Shown here piece by piece: positions 26,318 through 34,391 of a stretch of DNA of 64,000 nt (positions are counted from its first letter, which is position 1; the number at the start of each line of letters is the position of its first letter). The notes under the pieces are model-generated. The model ran no database searches. It had not been told where the DNA came from and saw nothing but the letters and a program-made list of their open reading frames with translations. Source of the DNA: Bacteroidia bacterium (GTDB lineage Bacteria > Bacteroidota > Bacteroidia > Bacteroidales > CAJPTX01); the NCBI GenBank assembly GCA_002749065.1, contig PDTX01000004.1:62001-126000 (forward strand), written 5' to 3'. The translations under genes were made by a program, and so were the position numbers.

Positions 26318-28783
26318 ATGATGCACTACACATTCCAAGAGCTACAATGGGCCATAGGAGGCTCCATACACGGCATCACCGAGGGCTCCGTACACGGAGT
26401 CGCCACCGACAGCCGCACCATTAGCCAGCCTCGTGGCATCCTCTTCTTCGCGCTCAACGGGCCGAACCACAATGGGCACGACTTCATCGTGTCCCTCTAC
26501 AAACGGGGCGTGCGACGCTTCGTCATCGCCGAGATACGGCCCGAGTACCACGACCTGCCCGACGCCACCTTCTTCTTCGTGGAGAACACCCTCACGGCCC
26601 TCCAGCAGCTGGCCGCCTACCACCGCATGCGCTTCGGCGTGCCCATCGTGGCCATCACCGGCTCCAACGGGAAGACCATCGTCAAGGAGTGGCTCACGCA
26701 GCTCCTGGCCGACCACCTCCACGTCAGCTACTCGCCCCGCTCCTTCAACTCCCAGGTCGGCGTGCCGCTCTCCGTCCTGGGCCTCTCCCAGCAGGCCGAC
26801 CTCGGGGTCTACGAGGCGGGCATCTCCCAGCCGGGCGAAATGGAGCACCTGGCCAATATCATACACCCGACCCTCGGCGTATTCACCAACCTCGGCTACG
26901 CCCACCAGGAGAACTTCCCCAGCCTCGCGGAGAAGGGGCGCGAGAAGCTCGGCCTATTCAAGATGGCCCGCCAGCTCATCATCTGCGCTGACCACCCCGT
27001 GACCAGCCGCCTGGCCACCGAGTTTGCCCGCCAGCAGAACGTAGAGCTCATCACCTGGTCCCGCCAGGGTAGGCCCGCCAGCATCCAGTTCACCCTGAGC
27101 GAACCCGACGGGGATTCCTGCCGCTTCACCATGCTGCACAAAGGGCTAAGCCACGAGGGCGTGCTCCCCTTCGGCGACAGCGCCTCCATCGAGGATGCCT
27201 TCCATGCGCTGGTGGCCGCCATCACCCTCGGCCAGGAGCCCCAGCGCTGCATCGCCAGCCTGGCCCGCCTCACCCCCATCGCCATGCGGCTAGAGCGCCG
27301 GCGGGGGGCCAACGGCCTACCCCTCATCAACGACTCCTACAGCTGCGACATCGAGGCCCTGCAGATTGCCCTGGACTTCTTCCACCAGCAGGCCGAAGGG
27401 CAGCGGAAAACCCTCATCCTCTCCGACATCCTGCAGACCGGCCGGCCGGTCGACGAGCTGTACCAGGAGGTCAGCGACCTGCTCGAGCGCTACGGCATCG
27501 ACCAGCTCATCGGCGTGGGGCCCAGCATCACCAGCCAGCGCCACCGCTTCCCCGGCGCGCAGTTCTACCCCAGCACCGACATCCTCATCGCCCAGCTCAA
27601 GCGCGATACCCTCCGGAACTCCGCCGTGCTCCTCAAGGGGGGGCGCTCCTTCGGATTCGAGCGCGTATGCCACCTACTCGAGAAGCGGACCCATCGCACC
27701 GTCCTCGAGATCAGCATGAAGGCCCTAGAGCACAACCTCACCCGTTGCCGAGCCAGCCTGAATAGGGGCGTGAAGCTCCTGGCCCTGGTCAAGGCCTACG
27801 CCTACGGCAACGGCCACAAGGAGCTGGGCCAGTTCCTCGAGTACCACAAGGTCGACTACCTCGGCGTGGCCATAGCCGACGAGGGGGTGGCCCTCCGGCG
27901 CGCCAACATCAAGCTCCCCATCATCGTGCTCAACCCCGAGCCCGGAGCCTTCGAGCAGATGGTAGAGCAACGACTCGAGCCGGAGATATTCTCCACCCAT
28001 AGCCTAGAGCTCTTCCACGAAACCCTCGAGCGCATGGGCGTAGACCGCTTCCCCATCCACATCAAGCTCGACACCGGCATGCACCGCGTAGGCTTCACCC
28101 CGGAGAACATAGATACCCTCCTGGCCGTTCTCACCCGCCTGAGCCGCATCCGCGTGGCCTCCGTATTCACCCACCTGGCCGCCGCCGATGACCCCCAGGA
28201 GGACGAGTTCACCCTCGGGCAGATAAACCTCTTCTCCATCCTCTACGCGCGCATAGCCGATGCGCTCTGCTACCGCCCCATCCGCCACGTGCTCAACTCC
28301 GCCGGCATAGAGCGCTTCCCCCAGGCCCAGTACGACATGGTGCGCCTGGGCATAGGCCTACACGGCGTGTCGGTCAGCCCCGAGGGGCAGCTCGAACCCG
28401 TGGCCACGCTCCGTAGCTACGTCCAGCAGGTCAAGCACCTCCAGCCCGGCGATACGGTCGGCTACGGCCGGCACGGGAAGATCACCGAGCCCACCACCAT
28501 CGCCACCCTCCCCATAGGCTACGCCGATGGCCTGACCCGCCGCCTCGGTCGGGGGGTGGGCGCAGTGCAGATCGCCGGCCAGCTATGCCCCACCATCGGC
28601 AATATCTGCATGGACACCTGCATGGTCGTGGTCACCGGCCTGGATGTGCAGCCCGGCGACGAGGCCGTAATCTTCGGGGCCAATCCCACCATCTCCCAGA
28701 TGGCCGAATGGGCTGGCACCATCCCCTACGAGATACTGGCCACCGTGTCCCCCCGTGTGCCCCGGGTGTACTTCTCCGAGTAG
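26318..28783 (+). CDS. murF-alr: Bifunctional MurF / alanine racemase fusion
   Basis: 821-residue fusion typical of Bacteroidetes. Residues 1 to about 455 are MurF, which adds D-Ala-D-Ala to UDP-MurNAc-tripeptide: ATP loop VAITGSNGKT at residues 111-120, YEAGISQPGEMEHL and the central domain. Residues about 460-820 are the PLP-dependent alanine racemase: PLP lysine in LALVKAYAYGNG (Lys492), IKLDTGMHRVGF, PIGYADGLTRR and the second catalytic-tyrosine region near SYVQQVKHL. The fusion couples D-Ala supply to its use. One point in the MurF ATP site deserves a look: the usual GKT-T is GKT-I here. Start codons ATG-ATG are adjacent. Confidence 0.96.
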   Translation: MMHYTFQELQWAIGGSIHGITEGSVHGVATDSRTISQPRGILFFALNGPNHNGHDFIVSLYKRGVRRFVIAEIRPEYHDLPDATFFFVENTLTALQQLAAYHRMRFGVPIVAITGSNGKTIVKEWLTQLLADHLHVSYSPRSFNSQVGVPLSVLGLSQQADLGVYEAGISQPGEMEHLANIIHPTLGVFTNLGYAHQENFPSLAEKGREKLGLFKMARQLIICADHPVTSRLATEFARQQNVELITWSRQGRPASIQFTLSEPDGDSCRFTMLHKGLSHEGVLPFGDSASIEDAFHALVAAITLGQEPQRCIASLARLTPIAMRLERRRGANGLPLINDSYSCDIEALQIALDFFHQQAEGQRKTLILSDILQTGRPVDELYQEVSDLLERYGIDQLIGVGPSITSQRHRFPGAQFYPSTDILIAQLKRDTLRNSAVLLKGGRSFGFERVCHLLEKRTHRTVLEISMKALEHNLTRCRASLNRGVKLLALVKAYAYGNGHKELGQFLEYHKVDYLGVAIADEGVALRRANIKLPIIVLNPEPGAFEQMVEQRLEPEIFSTHSLELFHETLERMGVDRFPIHIKLDTGMHRVGFTPENIDTLLAVLTRLSRIRVASVFTHLAAADDPQEDEFTLGQINLFSILYARIADALCYRPIRHVLNSAGIERFPQAQYDMVRLGIGLHGVSVSPEGQLEPVATLRSYVQQVKHLQPGDTVGYGRHGKITEPTTIATLPIGYADGLTRRLGRGVGAVQIAGQLCPTIGNICMDTCMVVVTGLDVQPGDEAVIFGANPTISQMAEWAGTIPYEILATVSPRVPRVYFSE

Positions 28784-29110
28784 CCCTTCCGGAGCGCGTT
28801 CGCCCCGTGTCCGGGATGAATGTGGAGTGAGCGGCCGACAAACCCCTGGCGACACGCGCGCACTATGGGGTTAGTCCCCTCAATGCCTATCTGTTACGGA
28901 TTTTCCCACATTTCTTTCCCCCCGCGAAGTCGCGTATTCTCCGACATTCTGGCCAAATCGACCGATTTTGTAAAATTAGCATCGAACATTTTTACCCTTT
29001 AGTTCGTATTTCCATAGTAGTGACAGATAGATATAATTTGCGAGTGCCATTTGACCCAAATCGGGTCTTAAAAATCGTTCCTCGCAGCAGCATCGCGTAC
29101 TGAATAAATT
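28784..29110. other. 327-nt intergenic region, AT-rich second half
   Basis: Between murF-alr and rsmE, both on the plus strand. The first 80 nt keep the GC-rich composition; from about 28890 it becomes clearly AT-rich. It contains a near-promoter TATAATTTG at about 29031 (three instead of two spacer bases) and a short GACCC-AAATC-GGGTC hairpin near 29053 followed by TTAAAAA. I see no gene or known RNA; it most likely holds the rsmE promoter and possibly a small RNA. Confidence 0.4.
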
Positions 29111-29818
29111 ATGGAGGCCTATTTCGTTCCGGAGCTTTCAGCGGGTGTGCTGACCCTTCCCGATGCGGAGTCGCATCATTGCGCCCGCGTGCTGCGCCGA
29201 CGGGCTGGGGATGCGGTGCTGCTTTTCGATGGGTCGGGGCGTCGTGCCCAGGGGTGGCTCGTGTCGGTCTCCCCGATTGGCACCACGGCGGATGTCGGGG
29301 AGGTCTCCCTTGAGCCCCTGACGGCCGGTCGGCAGACCTGGTTGGCCGTGGCGCCGACCAAGCAGATGGAGCGCATGGAGTGGATGCTGGAGAAGGCGGT
29401 GGAGGTGGGGGTCGGACGTATAAGTTTCATATCATGTGAACACTCTGAACGTAGAGTGGTTAAGTTAGAGAGGCTTGAGCGCGTGGCGCTTGCGGCGGCT
29501 AAGCAGAGCCAGACGGCCTATGTGCCTCAGCTCGATGGCATGGTGGAGTTCGAGCAGTTCGTTGCTCTTCCCAAGGGGAAGCACAGCACCTTCGTGGGGC
29601 ATCTGTCCCCGGATGGGGGGGAGTCGCTTGCGCACGCGCTGGGCGGGCAATCCCTTCCGGCCTGCGTGCTGATTGGCCCGGAGGGGGGGTTTAGCGAGCC
29701 GGAGCTCTCCGTGCTAGGCGAGCGTGGTGTGCGGCCGGTGCGTCTGGGGACGAACCGGCTGCGGACGGAGACGGCAGGCTTGGTGGCCTGCGTGACCTGC
29801 GCGGCGGCTGGTGAGTAA
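29111..29818 (+). CDS. rsmE: 16S rRNA (uracil1498-N3)-methyltransferase RsmE
   Basis: SPOUT-class methyltransferase for U1498 of 16S rRNA. N-terminal PUA-like segment (ESHHCARVLRRRAGDAVLLFDG), then APTKQMERMEWMLEKAVEVGVGRI, SERRVVKLERLERVALAAAKQS and the knot motif LIGPEGGFSEPELS with RLGTNRLRTETAGLVA. 235 residues, normal. It lies 103 nt before rprY on the same strand, a pairing that may be accidental. Confidence 0.95.
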   Translation: MEAYFVPELSAGVLTLPDAESHHCARVLRRRAGDAVLLFDGSGRRAQGWLVSVSPIGTTADVGEVSLEPLTAGRQTWLAVAPTKQMERMEWMLEKAVEVGVGRISFISCEHSERRVVKLERLERVALAAAKQSQTAYVPQLDGMVEFEQFVALPKGKHSTFVGHLSPDGGESLAHALGGQSLPACVLIGPEGGFSEPELSVLGERGVRPVRLGTNRLRTETAGLVACVTCAAAGE

Positions 29819-29882
29819 GCTTGCGTGGCAGTTGCTGACGGGTGGCTCCAGAGCGAGAGTATTAAATTAGAGGTGTTTTGTG

Positions 29883-29900
29883 ATTGGGGGTAGCCCCAAT
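29883..29900 (+). promoter_or_regulatory. Inverted repeat upstream of rprY
   Basis: ATTGGGG-GTAG-CCCCAAT, a perfect 7-bp palindrome with a 4-nt centre, directly followed by AAAATTTGG and 22 nt before the rprY ATG. It could be an operator for an autoregulated regulator or a leader hairpin. Confidence 0.4.
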
Positions 29901-29921
29901 AAAATTTGGAGTAAAAGGATT

Positions 29922-30620
29922 ATGATTCAGAATGCGGTAACGATGCTGCTAGTTGAGCCCGATGAGAACTTGGGCCAGCTCCTCAAGAGCTACCTGGAGG
30001 TGCAGCATCATAGGGTAACCCTATGTAAGACGGTAGGTGAGGCCTTCGAGGCGCTCAAGGTACGGCGCTTCGAGGCCTGCCTGATCGAGGTGAACTTCCC
30101 GAATGAGCAGGGCTTCCGCCTAATTTCCCACATGCGGGACCGTAACGGGCACGTGCCGATTATGGTCCTCTCCTCGCTCACCGCGACGGAGGATGTGGTC
30201 AAGGGGCTGCGTGCGGGCGCGGACGACTACCTGCGCAAGCCCTTCGAGGTGGAGGAGCTGATGCTGCGCTTCGGCGGGCTGCTCCGCCGGTCCGTCCGTG
30301 AGGATGTGAACCAGGACCTGCCGACGAGCTTTGACATCGGTAAGTTCCACTTCGACGTTACGCGCCAGCAGCTCACCCTGGCCGGCAATACGCCCCGCCG
30401 CCTGACCACCAAGGAGTCGGAGCTGCTGCGCCAGCTGGCCATCCATAAGAATGAGCTGCTGACCCGCGAGCATGCCCTCCACATGGTCTGGAGCGAGTAC
30501 AACTACTCCAACGCGCGGAGCATGGATGTGTATATCACGAAGTTGCGCAAGATTCTCTCCGATGATCCGAACGTAGAAATCGTCAATATTCGGGGTCAGG
30601 GCTTCAAGCTGGTGGTGTAG
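29922..30620 (+). CDS. rprY: RprY-type response regulator with degenerate receiver
   Basis: 232 residues, OmpR-type architecture. The C-terminal winged helix (residues about 135-232) is a close match to Bacteroides RprY: RRLTTKESELLRQLA, NARSMDVYITKLRKIL, PNVEIVNIRGQGFKLVV. In the receiver, the acidic pair near the N-terminus is Glu12-Pro13 (VEPDENLG, normally E-D-D), and the phosphoacceptor aspartate is Glu56 (CLIEVNFP). Ser and Lys switch residues are kept (IMVLSS, YLRKPF). This predicts phosphorylation-independent action. No histidine kinase gene is nearby; RprY is also an orphan in P. gingivalis. A GTG 42 nt upstream opens a longer frame, rejected because the family begins near MLLVE. Confidence 0.88.
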   Translation: MIQNAVTMLLVEPDENLGQLLKSYLEVQHHRVTLCKTVGEAFEALKVRRFEACLIEVNFPNEQGFRLISHMRDRNGHVPIMVLSSLTATEDVVKGLRAGADDYLRKPFEVEELMLRFGGLLRRSVREDVNQDLPTSFDIGKFHFDVTRQQLTLAGNTPRRLTTKESELLRQLAIHKNELLTREHALHMVWSEYNYSNARSMDVYITKLRKILSDDPNVEIVNIRGQGFKLVV

Positions 30621-30623
30621 GAT

Positions 30624-30654
30624 TTTGCCCTGCCAGTTATTTTTTCTACTTTTG
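30624..30654 (+). promoter_or_regulatory. Complete Bacteroidetes promoter before the GH16-like gene
   Basis: TTTG (30624-30627), 19-bp spacer, TACTTTTG (30647-30654): matches both consensus elements. It starts four bases after the rprY stop and implies a leader of about 150 nt for the GH16-like/nadK transcript. Confidence 0.8.
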
Positions 30655-30813
30655 GTTCGATTTAGCCGTGGCGGCTCCCCCTAGGCCCTGCCTGCTCGTT
30701 GGTGCGATGGGGTGCCGCTGTGGCGTGCGTATCGGTATGGGGCGCGTATTCGGCAGAGGCCCGGCTTGTGGCCCGCCGCTGCGCGTTAGGTCCAACTTTA
30801 AGGAATAGGCAGT

Positions 30814-31788
30814 ATGTCGGGATTGTCGGGTTTTCAGCTGATGTGGTTGCGTCTTATTGGTAAGATGCCGCGCGCCACGAAGATAGAGGAGCGTCGCGCT
30901 GAGCGGGAGGAGCGAGTCCAGCGTTGCTTGGCCTACATGGCGTCCTCCGACTACAAGCGCCACCAGGAGTGCGTGTCGCAGCGTGGGCGCTCTTCCAACG
31001 CGGCCGTGGAGGAGGAATTGCAACGGATAGAGAAGAGCGCGGAGTACATCTGGTTCCAGAAGCAGCTCGCGTCGGGCCTGCTGGAGGAACAGCCCTCCGG
31101 CAAGCTGCAGTTCTTCGATGATTTCGACTCGAAGCTGGACAAGGAGAAGTGGTCCACCCGCTTCTTCTGGGGCGATGCCCAGGTGGGCCGGGCCTACTCC
31201 TTCATGGGCGACCCGCATGCCTACACCGACGGGGCGAATGTCTCGGTGGCCAACGGCTCGCTGGTGATTACCACCCGGCCGGAGCGCGTGCGCTCGCTGG
31301 CCTGGGACTCGAAGATGGGCTTCCTGCCGGGGGAGTTTGAGTACACCTCCGGGGTGGTGACCACGGGCCATAGCTTCCGCATGCGGCGTGGTCTCTTCGA
31401 GGCGAAGATGCGCTACACGGCGCAGGAGGGCGTGTACCATGCCTTCTACCTGGTGGGGGATTCGTCCCTGCCGGAAATCGACGTGTTCCGCACCCTGCCC
31501 GGCAACGAGCGGGTGCTCTCCGGCGTGTACTGCGGGGGGGCAGACCCGAAGGTGGAGGCGCGGGTGGGCCGCCTGCCGTACTCCTCAGAGTTCTTCATCC
31601 TGAGCGTGGAGGTGGGCGATAGCCACGTGGTGTGGCGGGTCAACGGCGTGAAGTACCTCGAGCAGCAGGTCAAGACCATCCGGCGGCCGATGTACCTGGT
31701 GCTCCTCTCGGGCGTGGCGGCGGGCGCACGCCCCACCGGCGAGTCGAAGCTCGAGGTCGACTGGGTTCGTTGCCAAGGCGATATGTAG
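30814..31788 (+). CDS. GH16-fold protein lacking the acid/base glutamate
   Basis: 324 residues. Residues about 98-324 have the glycoside hydrolase 16 / concanavalin fold pattern: FFDDFDSKLDKEKWSTRFFWG, VANGSLVITTRPERV, the entry strand RRGLFEAKMRY, GVYHAFYLVGD and the final EVDWVRCQ strand. In the catalytic motif ExDxxE the first Glu221 and Asp223 are present, but the acid/base position is Arg226 (EIDVFR). Residues 1-97 form a charged helical extension with a short hydrophobic start (FQLMWLRLIG) and no convincing signal peptide, so it may be cytoplasmic or inner-membrane associated. Substrate binding without hydrolysis is the simplest inference. nadK follows after two bases. Confidence 0.75.
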   Translation: MSGLSGFQLMWLRLIGKMPRATKIEERRAEREERVQRCLAYMASSDYKRHQECVSQRGRSSNAAVEEELQRIEKSAEYIWFQKQLASGLLEEQPSGKLQFFDDFDSKLDKEKWSTRFFWGDAQVGRAYSFMGDPHAYTDGANVSVANGSLVITTRPERVRSLAWDSKMGFLPGEFEYTSGVVTTGHSFRMRRGLFEAKMRYTAQEGVYHAFYLVGDSSLPEIDVFRTLPGNERVLSGVYCGGADPKVEARVGRLPYSSEFFILSVEVGDSHVVWRVNGVKYLEQQVKTIRRPMYLVLLSGVAAGARPTGESKLEVDWVRCQGDM

Positions 31789-31790
31789 GC

Positions 31791-32675
31791 TTGGCCTTGC
31801 TGGTTGCGGTCTATGGTTGGGGCGTAAATCATGAGGATTTTGACGCCCTGGTGAGCTTTTTCCATTCCGTGCGCACGCACGGTTGGCGGGTGGTGGTGTA
31901 CCGCCCGATGCTCGATTGGCTGTATGCGCATTTCGGCTATCGGCCTGAGATACATTCGGTTTTCTCGGAGGCCGAGGAGCTGCCCCAGGGGCTCGACCTG
32001 ATGATAAGTCTGGGGGGGGACGGCACCTTCCTCGATTCCGCGCAGTACGTTCTCGCTCGGCAGGTCCCCATACTGGGTATCAACTTCGGCCACCTGGGCT
32101 TTCTGGCCTCGGGGAGTACGGACAACCTCGGCGAGGTCCTCGGTGGTGTGGCGCGTGGCGATTTCGATGTGGAGCGGCGCGTGACGGCCGGCGTTCGGCT
32201 CATGCGCGATGGCGAGCCACTCTCCCTGTGCGCGCTCAACGACATCACCCTGCAGAAGAACGGGAAGTCGATGCTGATTATCAACGTGCATATAGACGGC
32301 ACCTTCCTCTGCACCTACTGGTGCGATGGCCTGATAGTGAGCACGCCCACGGGTAGCACGGCCTATAGCCTGAGTGTCGGCGGGCCGATCATCCTGCCGG
32401 CTGCGGCCACGGTCCTGATGTCGCCCATCGCGCCGCACAACCTGGGTATGCGCCCGCTGGTGCTGCCCGACTCGGCCGAGATCCACCTGCGGGCCACGAG
32501 CCGCGACCCGCATATGGTGCTGGGGGTCGATGCCCAGCGCTATGCCCTCTCCGGTGCGCAGGACTTCACCATAGCCCGCGGTGCGCATGCCGTGCATGTG
32601 GTCCGTCTGCGGGGCGACAGCTTCTACACGGCCCTGCGGGAGAAACTCAATTGGGGGATGGATGCGAGAAACTAG
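31791..32675 (+). CDS. nadK: NAD kinase, TTG start
   Basis: Phosphorylates NAD to NADP. Motifs: LMISLGGDGTFLDSA near residue 72, GINFGHLGFLA, the LCALNDITLQK segment, YWCDGLIVSTPTGSTAYSLS and GGPIILP. The only upstream ATG in frame (31632) lies inside the GH16-like gene and would add an arginine/proline-rich shadow sequence, so I start at TTG 31791 (31797 is the alternative), giving 294 residues opening LALLVAVYGWGVNH, like other NAD kinases. The start is two bases past the GH16-like stop, indicating translational coupling. Confidence 0.9.
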   Translation: MALLVAVYGWGVNHEDFDALVSFFHSVRTHGWRVVVYRPMLDWLYAHFGYRPEIHSVFSEAEELPQGLDLMISLGGDGTFLDSAQYVLARQVPILGINFGHLGFLASGSTDNLGEVLGGVARGDFDVERRVTAGVRLMRDGEPLSLCALNDITLQKNGKSMLIINVHIDGTFLCTYWCDGLIVSTPTGSTAYSLSVGGPIILPAAATVLMSPIAPHNLGMRPLVLPDSAEIHLRATSRDPHMVLGVDAQRYALSGAQDFTIARGAHAVHVVRLRGDSFYTALREKLNWGMDARN

Positions 32676-32774
32676 CGTTTAAATCGTATCTTGCGGCGTA
32701 CTAAAGCGGGTGGCCTGTGCGTTAGTGTATTGCTACGGTGCGTTTTCCAGGTGTGCTCGCATTATGCATTCTAT

Positions 32775-33536
32775 ATGAGATTTCGCTTTTCTGTAGGTTT
32801 CCGTATCCTAGGCCCGGGTCTCCTTGCCCTGGCGGTGCTGCTTTGCCATCCGTGGGTGGCGAGCGCGCGGGAGGGGAACTACCGTATGGATGTGGGCTTC
32901 GGCCTCGGTCCTTCATCGTACATTGGTGACCTGAACCTCACGCCGGTTCCCCACTCGGTGGGTGGGCATGGGATGTTCATATTCCGTTTTGCGGTCAATG
33001 AGCGGTACGCCTTCCGGGGGAATGCGGTGGGTGGTCTGCTGCGTGGCCGTTTCCGTGGGGATTACTTCCTGCCGGACGGGGGGGAGGTGCAGCGCCTGGA
33101 TGATTTCTCAAGCTGGTTCGTGGGGGCGGAGGCCCTGGCCGAGGTGCACCTGCGGAAGTTCCAGGTGGCGGACTTCTCCGGTAAGCGCTACAATCCCCAC
33201 TTCTGGACTCCCTACGTCCTGGCGGGCGTGGGCCTGCGGTACTTTTTTGGCGGTGGGGGCTTCACGGCGAGCATCCCGATGGGCGCTGGCGTGAAGTTCG
33301 CCCTGGGCCGGCGCTGGACGCTAGCCCCGGAGCTACGGGTAGACAAGCTCTTTAGCGATGGGGTTGACGGGTACGTCAATATGCCCGAGCCGGGGTCGGG
33401 GGGGCTGTTCCACAACCGGGACTGGGCGGCGCACCTCTCGCTGACGCTGACCTACCGCCTACTGACCAACGTGCCGGTCTGCCCGTCGTACAGCGATGTG
33501 CGGCCGGAGAAAATCAAAGAGAAATTCAAGTACTGA
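32775..33536 (+). CDS. porG: PorG-like outer-membrane protein (DUF6089)
   Basis: 253 residues with signal peptide (LGPGLLALAVLLCHPWVASA) and a beta-barrel pattern: YRMDVGFGLGPSSYIGDLN, VLAGVGLRYFFGGGG, RRWTLAPELRVDKLFSDG, LSLTLTYRLLTN. Resembles the DUF6089 family that includes PorG of the P. gingivalis type IX secretion system. Its location directly before uppS and bamA is the same as for P. gingivalis porG. A longer frame begins 28 codons upstream but only ATG 32775 gives the signal peptide. Its TGA overlaps the uppS ATG (TGATG). Confidence 0.8.
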   Translation: MRFRFSVGFRILGPGLLALAVLLCHPWVASAREGNYRMDVGFGLGPSSYIGDLNLTPVPHSVGGHGMFIFRFAVNERYAFRGNAVGGLLRGRFRGDYFLPDGGEVQRLDDFSSWFVGAEALAEVHLRKFQVADFSGKRYNPHFWTPYVLAGVGLRYFFGGGGFTASIPMGAGVKFALGRRWTLAPELRVDKLFSDGVDGYVNMPEPGSGGLFHNRDWAAHLSLTLTYRLLTNVPVCPSYSDVRPEKIKEKFKY

Positions 33537-34255
33537 TGGGTGTAGCGAATGGAGAGCCTGCGGCCCCTCGCCACGTGGGGATCATCATGGATGGCAATGG
33601 GCGGTGGGCTGAGCGTGCGGGCCATGACCGGACCTACGGGCACACGCATGGCAAGCAGCCAGTGCGGGAGGCCATAGCCGGTGCGCTGGAGGCGGGCGTG
33701 GAGGTGCTGACGCTCTACGCCTTCAGCACGGAGAACTGGCGGCGGCCGCGGCAGGAGGTCGACATGCTGATGTCCCTGCTGGCCGAGTCGCTGGCCGAGT
33801 ACACCGGCGAGCTGCGCGAGCAGGGCGTGGCGCTACGTACCATCGGCGACCTTGCGCGGCTGCCCGCATCGCTGCAGGAGGAGATAGCCCGAGCGCAGCG
33901 CGATACGGCCTGTGGTGCGCGCCTGACCCTTGTGGTGGCGCTGAACTACGGCGGTAGGGATGAGATTACGCATGCGGCCCGGGAGCTGGCCACGGCCTGC
34001 CAGGAAGGTCGCCTGGAGGCCTCCTCGATAGACGAGCAGACCCTGGGTGCAGCCCTCTACACGGCCGATCTTCCCGATGTGGAGCTGGTAATTCGTACCA
34101 GCGGGGAGCAGCGCCTGAGCAACTTCCTGCTGTGGCAGTGCGCGTACGCGGAGCTGCTCTTCCTGCCCATCTTCTGGCCCGATTTCCGCAAGGGGGATTT
34201 CCTGGGGGCGGTGGCGGAGTTCAAGCGGAGAAACCGGCGTTTTGGCGCAGTTTGA
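33536..34255 (+). CDS. uppS: Isoprenyl transferase / undecaprenyl diphosphate synthase
   Basis: cis-Prenyltransferase making the lipid carrier for peptidoglycan and LPS O-units. Motif IIMDGNGRWAERAGHDRTYGH holds the catalytic Asp, LTLYAFSTENWRRP the substrate site, and LVIRTSGEQRLSNFLLWQCAYAEL the C-terminal signature. 239 residues. The ATG overlaps the porG stop by one base, so the two are coupled. The usual D in GELRLSNF-type motifs is present in recognisable form. bamA follows after 136 nt with its own promoter. Confidence 0.96.
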   Translation: MGVANGEPAAPRHVGIIMDGNGRWAERAGHDRTYGHTHGKQPVREAIAGALEAGVEVLTLYAFSTENWRRPRQEVDMLMSLLAESLAEYTGELREQGVALRTIGDLARLPASLQEEIARAQRDTACGARLTLVVALNYGGRDEITHAARELATACQEGRLEASSIDEQTLGAALYTADLPDVELVIRTSGEQRLSNFLLWQCAYAELLFLPIFWPDFRKGDFLGAVAEFKRRNRRFGAV

Positions 34256-34304
34256 CCCGCCTCAGGGTGCGTAGGCTGCGCTTTGCGCCCGGCCTGGACG
34301 GGGT

Positions 34305-34336
34305 TTTGGTTTTGAGTGCAAAGATGGCTACTTTTG
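34305..34336 (+). promoter_or_regulatory. Complete Bacteroidetes promoter for bamA
   Basis: TTTG (34305-34308), 20-bp spacer, TACTTTTG (34329-34336), 55 nt upstream of the bamA ATG. It would allow the bamA-skp-skp-murI genes to be transcribed separately from porG-uppS. Confidence 0.8.
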
Positions 34337-34391
34337 GGCGTTTTTTGAGTAGTACGAATCTGGTCCATGAAGTTGATTTATGCGAGGAATA

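Noticed and set aside
31632..31790. ATG start for nadK inside the GH16-like gene
   Set aside because: The extra N-terminus is a frame-shifted reading of the GH16-like gene and is unlike NAD kinases.
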